Shown: positions 50,457 to 60,143 of the stretch, one piece after another | Numbering within the stretch: position 1 is the stretch's first letter | How the letters are laid out: every line of letters begins with the position of its first letter | Source of the DNA: DATIYF01 sp035517775 | GTDB lineage: Bacteria; Acidobacteriota; Terriglobia; Terriglobales; Acidobacteriaceae | Assembly: GCA_035517775.1 (NCBI GenBank) | Contig: DATIYF010000024.1 | Span: forward strand, 1-64,000 | DNA length: 64,000 nt | Reading direction: 5' to 3' | Translations under genes and position numbers: made by a program | The notes under the pieces: model-generated | The model's input: the letters and a program-made list of their open reading frames with translations, nothing else | Database searches by the model: none | What the model was told of the DNA's origin: nothing

Positions 50457-51893
50457 ATGCGCCGGACCGCAGCCGTCGGTTTCCTGTTTGCCGCGATCGC
50501 GGTTTTCTACGCCGCCACCATTCGCCCAGGCAACCAGTGGGGCGATGATTTTGCCTTGTTCATCCGCCACGCTCAAAACCTGGCGCTGGGACGGAACTAT
50601 ACGGATACGGGGTATATCTATAATCCCAGCGCGCCCGAGTACAGCCCCAGAATCTATCCGCCGGTGTTTCCCTTGTTGCTGGCGCCGCTGTGCCGGCTTT
50701 CCGGGCTGAACTTTGCCGCCATGAAGCGGGAAGAAGTGATGTTTTTTCTTCTGGCGTTGCTGGCGCTCTATTTTTATTGGTGGAAATCTCTAGATTTTCC
50801 CTGGCTGCTGGCGCTGGTTTTTCTGCTGGGGTTCAATCCTGTGTTCTGGAGCGCGAAGGACGACGTGCTCTCTGATCTGCCCTTTCTGTTCTTTTTCTGC
50901 CTGGCGGCGCTGCTGGTGCAAGGGGCTCCGCGAGAAGGCAAAGAAAGCTGGAAGTGGGCGTTGCTGGCCGGGCTGGTTTTATACCTCTGCATCGGCACTC
51001 GCAGCATCGGGGCGACGCTGCTGCCTGGAATAGTTCTCTACGACTTTCTCTCGCGCCGGCGGCTTAGCGCATTTTCACTGATCGCACTCGGCCCGCCGCT
51101 GGCGCTTTCACTGGCGCAGCGAGCGCTCATTGGCCCCGGGCTGGGCAGCTACGCCGACCAGTTTCATCTGACGGCCCGGGCATTGCTGCATAATCTCGCG
51201 GCCTACGCGCATAGCCTGGGAACTTTCTGGCTGGCGCCCGATCACCGGATGTTCTCTGCTTTTGTCTATGGGCTGCTGCTGGTGCTGGCGCTGGCCGGGG
51301 CCTGGTTGCGCATCCGACGGGGATTCACCGCGATGGAGGCAATGGTTCCTCCCTATGTGTTTCTGGTGCTGATTTGGCCAGTGCACAAGGGAATTCCCCG
51401 TTACCTGTTTCCCGCCCTGCCGGTGTTTGTGTATTGGGCGCTGACGGGACTGGATGGATTAACCGCCCGCTTAGCCCGTGGCTATCGAGTGGCAGGGCTG
51501 GCCGGCCTGGTGGCACTGGTTGGCTTTTCATACATTCTCAGTTACCGCGAGACGGGGTTCGGGCCGATTGCGGAAAGCGACGGCTCCGTCAGCTTTCGCG
51601 CTCTCTGCCAGATCGTGGGAGCGACCACGAAGCCGCAGGATGTCTTTATCTATCGGCGGGCCCGGGCGCTGACGCTTTTCACCTCGCGCGCCGCGGCCAC
51701 GTATGAGCCGGGCGATCCGGCGGCGCTGTGGACCTGCGCGCGCCGCATCCACGCTGGCTACGTCATTACCAACGGGCAACTCGCTGAAGACCGCGAATTT
51801 CTGGTTCCGCTGATCAAGAAGTTTCCTGATGCTTTCGAGCCGGTTTATCGCAATGCGGATTTTGGGCTGTATCGTATTCGCGCTTATCCCTAG
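50457..51893 (+). CDS. Polytopic membrane glycosyltransferase-like protein (GT39/ArnT type)
   Basis: 478 residues with roughly ten to twelve membrane helices. The first periplasmic loop carries the motif GNQWGDDFALFIRHAQNLA, where Asp-Asp is in the position of the catalytic acidic residue of GT-C enzymes, and YIYNPSAPEYSPRIYPPVFP. The C-terminal 110 residues (TTKPQDVFIYRRARALTLFT) are soluble. Such enzymes move sugars from polyprenyl phosphate to proteins or lipids outside the membrane. Donor and acceptor are unknown. AAAGG lies 5 bases before the ATG. Confidence 0.8.
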   Translation: MRRTAAVGFLFAAIAVFYAATIRPGNQWGDDFALFIRHAQNLALGRNYTDTGYIYNPSAPEYSPRIYPPVFPLLLAPLCRLSGLNFAAMKREEVMFFLLALLALYFYWWKSLDFPWLLALVFLLGFNPVFWSAKDDVLSDLPFLFFFCLAALLVQGAPREGKESWKWALLAGLVLYLCIGTRSIGATLLPGIVLYDFLSRRRLSAFSLIALGPPLALSLAQRALIGPGLGSYADQFHLTARALLHNLAAYAHSLGTFWLAPDHRMFSAFVYGLLLVLALAGAWLRIRRGFTAMEAMVPPYVFLVLIWPVHKGIPRYLFPALPVFVYWALTGLDGLTARLARGYRVAGLAGLVALVGFSYILSYRETGFGPIAESDGSVSFRALCQIVGATTKPQDVFIYRRARALTLFTSRAAATYEPGDPAALWTCARRIHAGYVITNGQLAEDREFLVPLIKKFPDAFEPVYRNADFGLYRIRAYP

Positions 51894-51952
51894 CGGGCTG
51901 CGAGCAAAACCATGGTAGCGCGAAGAGCCGGAAGGTTCACGAAGGCATGGGT

Positions 51953-51992
51953 CTTCTTTGTGCGTCTTTGCGTCTTCTGTGGTGATGGCTGG
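51953..51992. repeat. GTCCTC-rich intergenic repeat, copy 3
   Basis: CTTTGTGCGTCTTTGCGTCT and TCTGTGGTGATGG. It is preceded by GGAAGGTTCACGAAGG, a companion motif. Related to segments at 24325 and 36580. It lies between the GT39-like gene and dnaE. Confidence 0.42.
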
Positions 51993-52092
51993 TCAAACCC
52001 GCCGGTGCCGCCCGTTCCTCCACGCCAGGGCTCAGGCCGCGAACGGCCGCCCGCAATGCTCGGCCTGAAAACGACGGATAACTCACAGTTTT

Positions 52093-52121
52093 TTGCACAC
52101 CATCAGACGGTAAAATAGATA
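52093..52121 (+). promoter_or_regulatory. Promoter TTGCAC-N17-TAGATA of dnaE
   Basis: A -35 (52093-52098) and -10 (52116-52121) with 17-base spacing. The -10 ends 6 bases before the ATG at 52128, so transcription should start at or next to the start codon. No ribosome site exists. Confidence 0.58.
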
Positions 52122-52127
52122 TAGCTC

Positions 52128-55100
52128 ATGCCTCAATTCGTCCACCTGCATCTGCATACCGACTATTCCATGCTCGACGGCGCCTGCGACGTGGAAAAGC
52201 TCTGCCACCGGGTGAAAGAGCTGGGCATGCCGGCGGTGGCGATGACCGACCACGGCAACATTTTCGGCGCGGTGCAGTTTGTGAATGCGGCCAGGCATGC
52301 CGGCATCAAGCCCATCGTGGGCTGCGAGCTTTACATCTGCAAAAAGGAAGATCACAACATCGAGCGCACGCCGCCCGAGGGCGACACCTACAACCATCTG
52401 CTGGTGCTCGCCGAGAACGAAGAAGGCTACCGCAACCTGGTGAAGATCACCTCGGAAGCCTCGCTGCACGGCTTCTACTACAAGCCGCGCATCAGCAAGA
52501 AGTTTCTGGCCGAGCATGCGCGCGGGCTTATCGGACTCTCCGGCTGCCTGAAGGGGGAAGTGGCAGAAGATTTGATGGAGGAAAAATACCCGGCCGCGCG
52601 CGAGGCGGCGGCCACCTATGGCGACATCTTCGGCAAAGAGAATTTTTTCCTGGAGATTCAGGACCAGGGCCTGGAGCAGGAGCATCGCATTCATCCGGCG
52701 CTGTTCCGCCTGGAAAAGGAGCTGGGGCTGCCGCTGGTCGCCACCAATGACAGCCATTATCTCTGTGAAGACGATGCCCACGCGCAGGACGTGATGGTGT
52801 GCATCCAGACGGCCAAGAGCATTCAGGACGCCAACCGCATGAAGTTCCAGGGCACGAACTTCTACGTCAAGAGCCACGACGAGATGTACCGGGTGTTCAA
52901 GGACGCGCCCGACGTGCTCTCGCGCACCCTGGCAATCGCCGAGCGCTGCAATATGCGCCTGGAAAAAATCGGCAGCCCGTTTCCCCACTTCGATGTGCCC
53001 GAGGGTTTCACCCTTGACAGTTATTTCGAGCACATTACTCGCCAGGGATTTGCGCGGCGGCTGGAGATTTTGCGCGAGCAGGCGGGGAAAGGCCGCCTGA
53101 AGCACGAGCTGCCCGAGTACGAGCAGCGGCTGGCGCGCGAGATTTCCATCATCCAGCAGATGCAGTACTCGGGATATTTTCTGATCGTCTGGGATTTCAT
53201 CCGTTATGCCAAGGAACGCAACATTCCGGTCGGGCCGGGGCGCGGCTCGGCGGCGGGATCGCTGGTTTCATACGCCATGGGCATCACCGATCTCGACCCG
53301 CTGCAACATGAGCTGATCTTCGAGCGCTTCCTGAATCCCGAGCGGGTCTCGCTGCCCGATATTGATATTGATTTCTGCATGAACCGCCGGGGCGAGGTGA
53401 TCAGTTACGTCACGCAGAAATATGGCCGGGAGAATGTGGCCCAGATCATCACCTTCGGCACCATGCAGGCCAAAGCCGCCATCAAGGACGTGGGCCGCGC
53501 CATGGACATGCCCTACGCCGACGTGGACCGAATCGCCAAGATGGTTCCCAACCAGCTCAACATCAAGCTGGAAACGGCGGTGAAAGAGTCGCCGCCGCTG
53601 CGGCAGGCTTACGAAGGCGACGCCCAGGTGCGGCAGCTGATTGATACCGCAAAGAAGCTCGAAGGCCTGGTGAGAAACGCGGGTGTGCACGCGGCGGGGG
53701 TGGTGATTGCGCCGCGTCCGCTGATCGAGCTGGTGCCGCTGCACAGGACCAAAAACGATGAAATCGTGACCGCCTTCGACATGGGAGCGATCGAAAAGCT
53801 GGGCCTGCTGAAGATGGATTTCCTGGGCCTGACCACGCTCACCATTCTGGATGACACGGTGAAGCTGATCGCCGAGACGCGCGGCGAGCAGATCAGGCTC
53901 GATGAGCTCCCGCTTTCCGATGCCGAAACCTACGAGAAGGTGTTTCACAGCGGGCTGACCTCAGGCGTCTTCCAGTTTGAATCGCACGGCATGCGCGATG
54001 TGCTGCGGCGCTACAAGCCCAACTCCATCGAAGACCTCACGGCTTTGAACGCTCTCTACCGCCCCGGCCCCATTCAGGGCGGCATGATTGACGACTTCAT
54101 CGAGCGCAAACACGGGCGCCGGAAGATCGAGTACGAACTGCCCGAGCTGAAGGAGATTCTGGAAGAAACCCTGGGCGTGATCGTGTACCAGGAACAGGTA
54201 ATGCAAATCGCCAACCGCCTGGCGGGCTACTCGCTGGGCGAAGCCGATCTGCTGCGGCGGGCGATGGGCAAGAAAATTCCCGAAGAAATGGCGGCGCAGC
54301 GCGAGCGCTTCGTCAGCGGCGCGGTACAGCGCGGATATCCGCCCAAGAAGATCGAGAAGATCTTCGACCTGATGGCGCAATTTGCCGGCTACGGGTTCAA
54401 CAAGTCACACTCGGCGGCTTACGCGCTGCTGGCCTATCAGACGGCTTATCTGAAGACGCATTATCCGGTGGAGTTTATGGCGGCGCTGCTCACCTCGGTC
54501 ACGGGCAGCACCGATGACGTGGTCAAGTACATCAATGAGTGCCGCGAGATGGGCATTTCGGTGGAGGCGCCCGATATCAATGTCTCGGCGGCGAATTTCA
54601 CTCCCCACGGCCCGGCGATCCGCTTCGGCTTGGCCGCGGTAAAGAACGTGGGCCATACGGCGATTGATTCCATTGCCGCCGGGCGCAAGAAACTCGGCTC
54701 CTACAGCAGCATCTACCAGTTCTGCGAGAACGTGGACCTGCGCCTGCTCAACAAGCGGGTGCTGGAGTCGCTGATCAAAAGCGGCGCCATGGATTCTCTG
54801 GGCACGCGGGCGCAGCTTGCGGCCGTGCTCGACAAGGCGATGGAGCGCGCGCAGAAGGCGCAGCGCGACGCCGAATCGGGCCAGCATGGGCTGTTCGGGG
54901 TTTTTCAGCAGGAAGAGACCCATGCCAATAACGACAGGCTGCCGCCGGTCCCTGACTGGGATGAGCACCTGCGCCTGGCCGCGGAAAAAGAGATTCTGGG
55001 CTTCTTCATCAGCGGCCATCCTTTGGAAAAATACCGGGAAAAGCTCGAAGACCTGCGCGCGCTCAGCACGGCGGAGCTTTCCGCGCTGACCAGGACCACG

Positions 55101-55610
55101 GGAAAAGACGAGAGCATCACGGCTGCCGGCCTTATCACCAACCTGCGCGTGCTGAAATCGAAACGCGGTGAGTTCTATGCGCAGGGTTCGCTGGAGGACA
55201 TGGCAGGCTCGGTCGAAATGCTGGTTTTTCCTGAGGCTTACCGCCGCCTGCAAGACAAGGTGAAGCTGGAAGTGCCGGTGCTGATTCGCGGCGGGGTGCG
55301 GGTGGAAGAGGGCGCTAATACCAAGCTCACGGTGAATGAGATTCTTCCCCTGGATGAGGCCCAGGTCCCCCTGCCGCGCTCGCTGCGCATCCGCATTCCG
55401 CTCGCAAGTTCTACCCCATCCACGGTAGATGCCCTTTACAGTCTGTGTACAGAAAAACCAGGCGAGGCTAAGGTGTTGTTTGATGTGGAACGTGAAGGCG
55501 ATTTCATGGTGGTGATGGAAGCAGAAGGCTATAATGTGCAGCCAGACCGTTATTTCGTCGCGCGCGTGGAAGAGCTGTGCGGCCGCGGCGCGGTGCGCAT
55601 CATAAATTAG
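52128..55610 (+). CDS. dnaE: DNA polymerase III subunit alpha
   Basis: 1160 residues, the family length for DnaE1. The replicative polymerase extends primers at the fork. Domains in order: N-terminal PHP domain (FVHLHLHTDYSMLDGACDVE), C-family polymerase core with the catalytic aspartates in LPDIDIDFCMN and the nucleotide-binding GPGRGSAAGSLVSYAMGITD, the tandem helix-hairpin-helix/beta-clamp-binding region (about 830-930), and a C-terminal OB domain (ITAAGLITNLRVLKSKRGEF). It is complete. It appears to be transcribed alone from a promoter abutting the start codon. Confidence 0.98.
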   Translation: MPQFVHLHLHTDYSMLDGACDVEKLCHRVKELGMPAVAMTDHGNIFGAVQFVNAARHAGIKPIVGCELYICKKEDHNIERTPPEGDTYNHLLVLAENEEGYRNLVKITSEASLHGFYYKPRISKKFLAEHARGLIGLSGCLKGEVAEDLMEEKYPAAREAAATYGDIFGKENFFLEIQDQGLEQEHRIHPALFRLEKELGLPLVATNDSHYLCEDDAHAQDVMVCIQTAKSIQDANRMKFQGTNFYVKSHDEMYRVFKDAPDVLSRTLAIAERCNMRLEKIGSPFPHFDVPEGFTLDSYFEHITRQGFARRLEILREQAGKGRLKHELPEYEQRLAREISIIQQMQYSGYFLIVWDFIRYAKERNIPVGPGRGSAAGSLVSYAMGITDLDPLQHELIFERFLNPERVSLPDIDIDFCMNRRGEVISYVTQKYGRENVAQIITFGTMQAKAAIKDVGRAMDMPYADVDRIAKMVPNQLNIKLETAVKESPPLRQAYEGDAQVRQLIDTAKKLEGLVRNAGVHAAGVVIAPRPLIELVPLHRTKNDEIVTAFDMGAIEKLGLLKMDFLGLTTLTILDDTVKLIAETRGEQIRLDELPLSDAETYEKVFHSGLTSGVFQFESHGMRDVLRRYKPNSIEDLTALNALYRPGPIQGGMIDDFIERKHGRRKIEYELPELKEILEETLGVIVYQEQVMQIANRLAGYSLGEADLLRRAMGKKIPEEMAAQRERFVSGAVQRGYPPKKIEKIFDLMAQFAGYGFNKSHSAAYALLAYQTAYLKTHYPVEFMAALLTSVTGSTDDVVKYINECREMGISVEAPDINVSAANFTPHGPAIRFGLAAVKNVGHTAIDSIAAGRKKLGSYSSIYQFCENVDLRLLNKRVLESLIKSGAMDSLGTRAQLAAVLDKAMERAQKAQRDAESGQHGLFGVFQQEETHANNDRLPPVPDWDEHLRLAAEKEILGFFISGHPLEKYREKLEDLRALSTAELSALTRTTGKDESITAAGLITNLRVLKSKRGEFYAQGSLEDMAGSVEMLVFPEAYRRLQDKVKLEVPVLIRGGVRVEEGANTKLTVNEILPLDEAQVPLPRSLRIRIPLASSTPSTVDALYSLCTEKPGEAKVLFDVEREGDFMVVMEAEGYNVQPDRYFVARVEELCGRGAVRIIN

Positions 55611-55793
55611 CTCTCGCGATTTACTTCTCAGCAGTTGGATTTTCGGGGGAAGATGCGACCTTCCAGACACACGGGCCACCGGACGCGGCAGGAGGCAGAG
55701 CCACAGAAACCGGGATCAGTGCCGGTGGAAGGCGCGGAATTCCTCCTTTCCATGGTAGAGGCGCGGGCCGCAGGCAACGGCGACAACGGGCAC

Positions 55794-56747
55794 ATGGACC
55801 TCCGGGCGCAGCAGGAACTGGAGAAGATTGAGGAGCAGATCGCCAAGCTGCAGGAAGTCCTGGGCCAGGATGAAGCCACTCATCACGAAATCGAAGAGCT
55901 GCACGAGCGCATAGATTCTCTGCGGCAGCAGGTTTCGGGGCATTCCTCCGCCTGGCGTAAGACCGATCTGGCCCGGCACCCGCTGCGTCCCCACACTCTC
56001 GATTACATTGAGCGCATCTTCACCGACTGGAGCGAAATCCACGGCGACCGCTCTTTCGGGGACGATCCTGCCATCATCTGCGGCATGGCCCGTTTTCATG
56101 GCGAGGAAGTCCTGGTGGTAGGGACGCAAAAAGGGCGGGACATGAAGCAGCGCGTCTATCGCAATTTCGGTATGCCCAATCCCGAGGGCTACCGCAAGGC
56201 GCTGCGGGCGATGAAGATCGCGGAAAAATTCGGCCGCCCCGTCTTCACCTTTGTAGATACGCCCGGCGCCTACCCTGGCCTGGGCGCGGAAGAGCGCGGC
56301 CAGGCGGAAGCCATCGCGCACAATCTACGCGAGATCGCCCGCCTGCGCGTTCCCGTCATCACCACCATTACCGGCGAGGGGGGGAGCGGCGGCGCGTTGG
56401 CCATCGCGGTGGCTGATCGTGTGCTGATGATGGAAAACTCCATCTACTCGGTCATTTCTCCCGAGGGCTGCGCCTCCATCATGTGGCGCGATGCCAGCAA
56501 GAAAGAATTGGCGGCCGAGGCCATGCAGATCACCTCTGCCGATTTGAGCAATCTCGGCTGCATTGACGGCGTGGTTCCCGAGCCGGAAGGCGGCGCGCAC
56601 AAGGACCACGAGGCGGCCGCGGCGCTGCTGGATGGGGTTCTGCAGCAGCAGCTGGCCTGCCTGAAGACTGTGCCCGTCTCTGAGCTCATCTCTTCCCGCT
56701 ACAACAAATTCCGCAACATGGCGCAGTATTTTGAAGTAGAGTCCTAG
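55794..56747 (+). CDS. accA: Acetyl-CoA carboxylase carboxyltransferase subunit alpha
   Basis: 317 residues, matching E. coli AccA. It carries out the second half-reaction of malonyl-CoA formation together with AccD. Helical N-terminus (LEKIEEQIAKLQEVLGQDEA), then AWRKTDLARHPLRPHTLDYI, GFG-like NFGMPNPEGYRKALRAMKIA, FTFVDTPGAYPGLGAEERGQ and the crotonase-fold oxyanion region ITGEGGSGGALAIAVADRVL. The ATG at 55794 gives the family length. In-frame codons upstream (TTG 55635, ATG 55752) would add a non-conserved leader. accD is not adjacent. Confidence 0.95.
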   Translation: MDLRAQQELEKIEEQIAKLQEVLGQDEATHHEIEELHERIDSLRQQVSGHSSAWRKTDLARHPLRPHTLDYIERIFTDWSEIHGDRSFGDDPAIICGMARFHGEEVLVVGTQKGRDMKQRVYRNFGMPNPEGYRKALRAMKIAEKFGRPVFTFVDTPGAYPGLGAEERGQAEAIAHNLREIARLRVPVITTITGEGGSGGALAIAVADRVLMMENSIYSVISPEGCASIMWRDASKKELAAEAMQITSADLSNLGCIDGVVPEPEGGAHKDHEAAAALLDGVLQQQLACLKTVPVSELISSRYNKFRNMAQYFEVES

Positions 56748-56849
56748 CTCCCAGCGTGATGGGTTCCATCGCGACCGGGGAGGCCGCTCGGCCCGAAATA
56801 GGGTGATTACGGAAGTACGTCTCGTTACGCCTTCCCTCAGCGGCTGCCG

Positions 56850-56855
56850 TATAAT
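56850..56855 (+). promoter_or_regulatory. Candidate -10 (TATAAT) of korAB
   Basis: A perfect -10 hexamer 76 bases upstream of the korA ATG. The only -35 resemblance (TTACGC, 56825-56830) is 19 bases away. Confidence 0.4.
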
Positions 56856-56931
56856 TATGAGTTTTGCGCCCCCACTCTTATAGCGCGCCGGACGGGCCGA
56901 ACCCCGCCTCGATTACAGGAAGGACCTAAGG

Positions 56932-58767
56932 ATGGCCACGACTGATATTGCCCCGCAACTCGCCTCCCGGCGGGAGGAACCCAAGCGCATCGCCAACAAC
57001 ATGAGCATTCAGGTGGCGACGGTGAACGGCTCGGGTTCGCAGAGCTCCAATACCGTGCTTCTGCGCAGCATTTTTCAGATGGGCGTGCCGGTTTCGGGCA
57101 AGAACCTGTTCCCCTCGAATATCGCCGGCCTGCCCACCTGGTACACCATTCGAGCGAATAAGGACGGCTATATCGCCCGCAAGAAGGAAATAGATTTTCT
57201 GGTGGCCATGAATGCCGAGACCGCCCAGGAAGACGTCATGTCCCTGGCCTCTGGCGCTTCGGTCTTATACGACGAGCCGTTGAATCTGAGCAGCCTGCGC
57301 ACTGATCTGGTTTTTTATTCCGTGCCCTATGACAAGCTGGTAGCCACCGTCTGCCCTGAGGCCAAGCTGCGCAAGCTGGTCAAGAACATGATTTACGTGG
57401 GCGTAATGGCCAAGCTGCTGGAAATTGACATGGGCGAAGTGGAAAAGGCCCTGCGCAAGCAGTTTGCCAAGAAGGTGAAAGCCGCCAACCTGAATATGGC
57501 GGCCGCGCAGGCCGGTTTCGATTACGCCGCGGCGAATCTTCCCAAGCGCGATCCCTATTTCATTCAGCGCATGGATAAGACCAGGGGCAAGATTATCGTA
57601 GATGGCAACTCGGCCGCGGCGCTGGGCTGCATGTTCGCCGGTGTCACAGTGGTAGGCTGGTATCCGATCACGCCGTCATCGTCTTTAGCCGAATCTCTCA
57701 TCGAATACATGAAGCGCTTCCGCGTGGGCCCCGACGGCAAGGCTACCTTCGCCATCGTGCAGGCGGAAGATGAGCTGGCCGCCATCGGTATGGTCATCGG
57801 CGCCGGCTGGGCTGGAGCCCGGGCTATGACCGCCACCGCCGGCCCGGGCATTTCGCTGATGGCGGAATTTTCCGGGCTGGCCTACTACGCCGAGGTTCCG
57901 GGCGTGATCTGGGACATTCAGCGCGTCGGGCCTTCCACCGGCCTGCCTACGCGCACCTCGCAGGGCGATATTCTTTCGACCGCATTTTTATCGCACGGCG
58001 ATACTCAGCACATTTTGCTTTTCCCCGGCTCGGTGGAAGAGTGCTTCAGCATGGCGCAGGATGCCTTCAATCTGGCCGAGCAGTTCCAGACGCTGGTCTT
58101 CGTCATGTCCGATCTCGACCTGGGCATGAACAACTGGATGGCGGAGCCTTTCCAGTATCCGGAGAAGCCCATCGCGCGAGGCAAGGTCCTCGGCAAAGCG
58201 GATATTGAGCGCCTGGGCGGCTTTGCCCGCTACAAAGACGTGGATGGCGATGGCATCGGCTACCGCACTCTGCCCGGTACCGAGCACCCGGCGGCGGCTT
58301 ATTTTGTCCGCGGCAGCGGCCACAACGAGCACTCGCAATACAGCGAGCGGCCGGATGACTTCGAGAACAACATGGAACGCATCCGCCACAAATTTGAGAC
58401 CGCGCGCTCGTTCGTGCCCCGCCCCGATGTGGTTTCGGGCGGCTCGAAGATCGGCATCATCGCCTACGGCACCTCGCACTGGGCGATTCTCGAGAGCCGC
58501 GATCAGCTGCGCGACGAATACAACATCGAGACCGATTACCTGCGCATCAAGGCCTATCCCTTCACCCGCGAAGTGCACGACTTCGTGAAGAACCACGACC
58601 GGGTGTACCTGGTGGAGCAGAACCGCGACCGCCAGATGCTTTGCCTGCTCAAGCTGGACGTGGAACCAACCCTGGTTCCGCGCCTGCGCAGCATCGCTCA
58701 CATTCACGGGCTGCCGCTGGACGCGCGCTCGGTCACTGATGAATTGATGACTATGGAGGGCAAGTAA
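56932..58767 (+). CDS. korA: 2-oxoacid:ferredoxin oxidoreductase, fused gamma-alpha subunit
   Basis: 611 residues. The first about 200 residues are the gamma domain (VATVNGSGSQSSNTVLLRSI, GVPVSGKNLFPSNIAGLPTW), followed by the alpha (pyrimidine-binding) domain with GWYPITPSSSLAESLIEYMK and ATAGPGISLMAEFSGLAYYA. Such two-subunit enzymes (KorAB of mycobacteria, for example) oxidise 2-oxoglutarate to succinyl-CoA and reduce ferredoxin. The fusion lacks its own ferredoxin domain, so an external ferredoxin is needed. It abuts korB without a gap. With icd and mdh it supports a TCA cycle running through a ferredoxin-linked step. Confidence 0.92.
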   Translation: MATTDIAPQLASRREEPKRIANNMSIQVATVNGSGSQSSNTVLLRSIFQMGVPVSGKNLFPSNIAGLPTWYTIRANKDGYIARKKEIDFLVAMNAETAQEDVMSLASGASVLYDEPLNLSSLRTDLVFYSVPYDKLVATVCPEAKLRKLVKNMIYVGVMAKLLEIDMGEVEKALRKQFAKKVKAANLNMAAAQAGFDYAAANLPKRDPYFIQRMDKTRGKIIVDGNSAAALGCMFAGVTVVGWYPITPSSSLAESLIEYMKRFRVGPDGKATFAIVQAEDELAAIGMVIGAGWAGARAMTATAGPGISLMAEFSGLAYYAEVPGVIWDIQRVGPSTGLPTRTSQGDILSTAFLSHGDTQHILLFPGSVEECFSMAQDAFNLAEQFQTLVFVMSDLDLGMNNWMAEPFQYPEKPIARGKVLGKADIERLGGFARYKDVDGDGIGYRTLPGTEHPAAAYFVRGSGHNEHSQYSERPDDFENNMERIRHKFETARSFVPRPDVVSGGSKIGIIAYGTSHWAILESRDQLRDEYNIETDYLRIKAYPFTREVHDFVKNHDRVYLVEQNRDRQMLCLLKLDVEPTLVPRLRSIAHIHGLPLDARSVTDELMTMEGK

Positions 58768-59808
58768 ATGGCGACCACGTCCACTCCACCGCCGAAAACC
58801 AATCGCATCGGACTGACGGTGCTTGATTACCGCGGCGGCAAGACCACGCTCTGCGCCGGCTGCGGGCACAACGCCATTTCCGAGCGCATTCTGGAAGCCA
58901 TGTACGAAATGGGCGTGCAGCCCGAGCGTGTGATCAAGATGAGCGGCATCGGCTGCTCCTCGAAGAGCCCGGCCTACTTCATGAGCCGCTCTTACAGCTT
59001 CAATTCGGTGCACGGCCGCATGCCCTCGGTCACCACCGGCGCCGTGCTGGCCAATCACCGGCTGCTCGCCCTCGGGGTGAGCGGAGATGGCGATACGGCC
59101 TCCATCGGCATTGGCCAGTTCGTGCATCTGATGCGGCGCAATCTGCCGGTGATTTACATCATCGAAGACAACGGGGTGTATGGCCTGACCAAGGGCCAAT
59201 TTTCCGCCACCGCCGACCTGGGCTCGAAGCTCAAGACCGGCGTAATCAACGATCTTCCGCCCATTGACACCTGCGCCCTGGCCATTTCTCTGGGCGCGAC
59301 TTTCGTGGGCCGCTCGTTTTCCGGCGACAAGCGCCAGCTTTCCGCCATGATGAAGGCGGCCATCGCCCACAAGGGCACAGTGATGCTCGACGTGGTTTCG
59401 CCCTGCGTCACGTTCAATGATCACGAAGGTTCCACCAAGTCCTACAAGTTCATGAAAGACCATGACGAGCCGCTGCAGGAAGTGAGCTTCGTTCCAGCTT
59501 TCGAAGAAATTGATGTCGAGTACGATCCGGGCGCGACCCTGGAAGTCACCATGCACGATGGCTCGCGCCTGCGCCTGCGCAAACTCGAAGAAGACTACGA
59601 CCCCACCGACAAGATCAAGGCCATTTACCGCCTGCACGAAGCCCACGATAAAGGCGAGGTACTGACCGGCGTTTTCTATGTGAACACGCAGGCGCCGACT
59701 TTCATTGAGGCGCTCAACATGACCGAAGAACCTCTGGCCACGCTGCCTGATTCTGTGGTGCGGCCGGGCAGGGAAGTGCTCGAGCAGGTGATGGAAGAGC
59801 TGCGGTAG
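58768..59808 (+). CDS. korB: 2-oxoacid:ferredoxin oxidoreductase, beta subunit
   Basis: 346 residues. It binds thiamine diphosphate: GVSGDGDTASIGIGQFVHLM and DNGVYGLTKGQFSATADLGS are the cofactor motif. Cluster-binding cysteines are in TTLCAGCGHNAISE, SGIGCSSKSP and SPCVTFND. The start codon follows the korA stop directly (TAA then ATG), so the subunits are translated together. The substrate is likely 2-oxoglutarate, though pyruvate or another 2-oxoacid is possible. Confidence 0.93.
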   Translation: MATTSTPPPKTNRIGLTVLDYRGGKTTLCAGCGHNAISERILEAMYEMGVQPERVIKMSGIGCSSKSPAYFMSRSYSFNSVHGRMPSVTTGAVLANHRLLALGVSGDGDTASIGIGQFVHLMRRNLPVIYIIEDNGVYGLTKGQFSATADLGSKLKTGVINDLPPIDTCALAISLGATFVGRSFSGDKRQLSAMMKAAIAHKGTVMLDVVSPCVTFNDHEGSTKSYKFMKDHDEPLQEVSFVPAFEEIDVEYDPGATLEVTMHDGSRLRLRKLEEDYDPTDKIKAIYRLHEAHDKGEVLTGVFYVNTQAPTFIEALNMTEEPLATLPDSVVRPGREVLEQVMEELR

Positions 59809-59833
59809 TAAAAAGATTCCAGCAGGTGCGGCA

Positions 59834-60034
59834 TCAGTTCTGCGTTTTGCCTTCTTTTTCCCCGCTATGCTCGGGATTTTCACCCGGCTCGGGAAAATCG
59901 GTGTCCGCCGATTTCAGCAGCGGGTCCTGGTCGCGATGCCCGAGTTGTCCACCGAGTGAGGTATTTCCCGGCTGCCCGGGCTCGTCCTGCTCTACGGCGC
60001 CTTTGGCCCGGTCCTGGTCCTTTGTGGGTTTCAT
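59834..60034 (-). CDS. Small hydrophilic protein, 66 residues
   Basis: MKPTKDQDRAKGAVEQDEPG followed by QPGNTSLGGQLGHRDQDPLL and a Glu/Pro-rich end (FPEPGENPEHSGEKEGKTQ). There are no cysteines, no hydrophobic core and many Asp, Glu, Gln and Gly residues, as in intrinsically disordered, stress-associated proteins. GGAGG lies 10 bases before the ATG. The NTSLGGQLGHR type of sequence seems familiar from acidobacterial genomes. Function unknown. Confidence 0.6.
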   Translation of the reverse strand: MKPTKDQDRAKGAVEQDEPGQPGNTSLGGQLGHRDQDPLLKSADTDFPEPGENPEHSGEKEGKTQN

Positions 60035-60143
60035 CAGCTTTCGACCTCCGTGATGGAAATCGTCTGCTCCAGAGTACGCCGAAACTTATCTCCCGCAAGA
60101 GTGTTTCTCCTGTATAAAGAGCGAGAAGTTGCAGGAGGAGACC

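Noticed and set aside
54405..55679. 424-codon minus-strand frame opposite the end of dnaE
   Set aside because: Same reasoning: dnaE is intact on the other strand and the frame shows no family features.
56325..56609. Minus-strand frame inside accA
   Set aside because: Internal antisense shadow with no ribosome site. accA is complete.
57988..59883. 631-codon open frame on the minus strand across korA/korB
   Set aside because: It lies antisense to two intact, recognisable genes. Long antisense frames are common in GC-rich DNA, and the translation has no recognisable domain.
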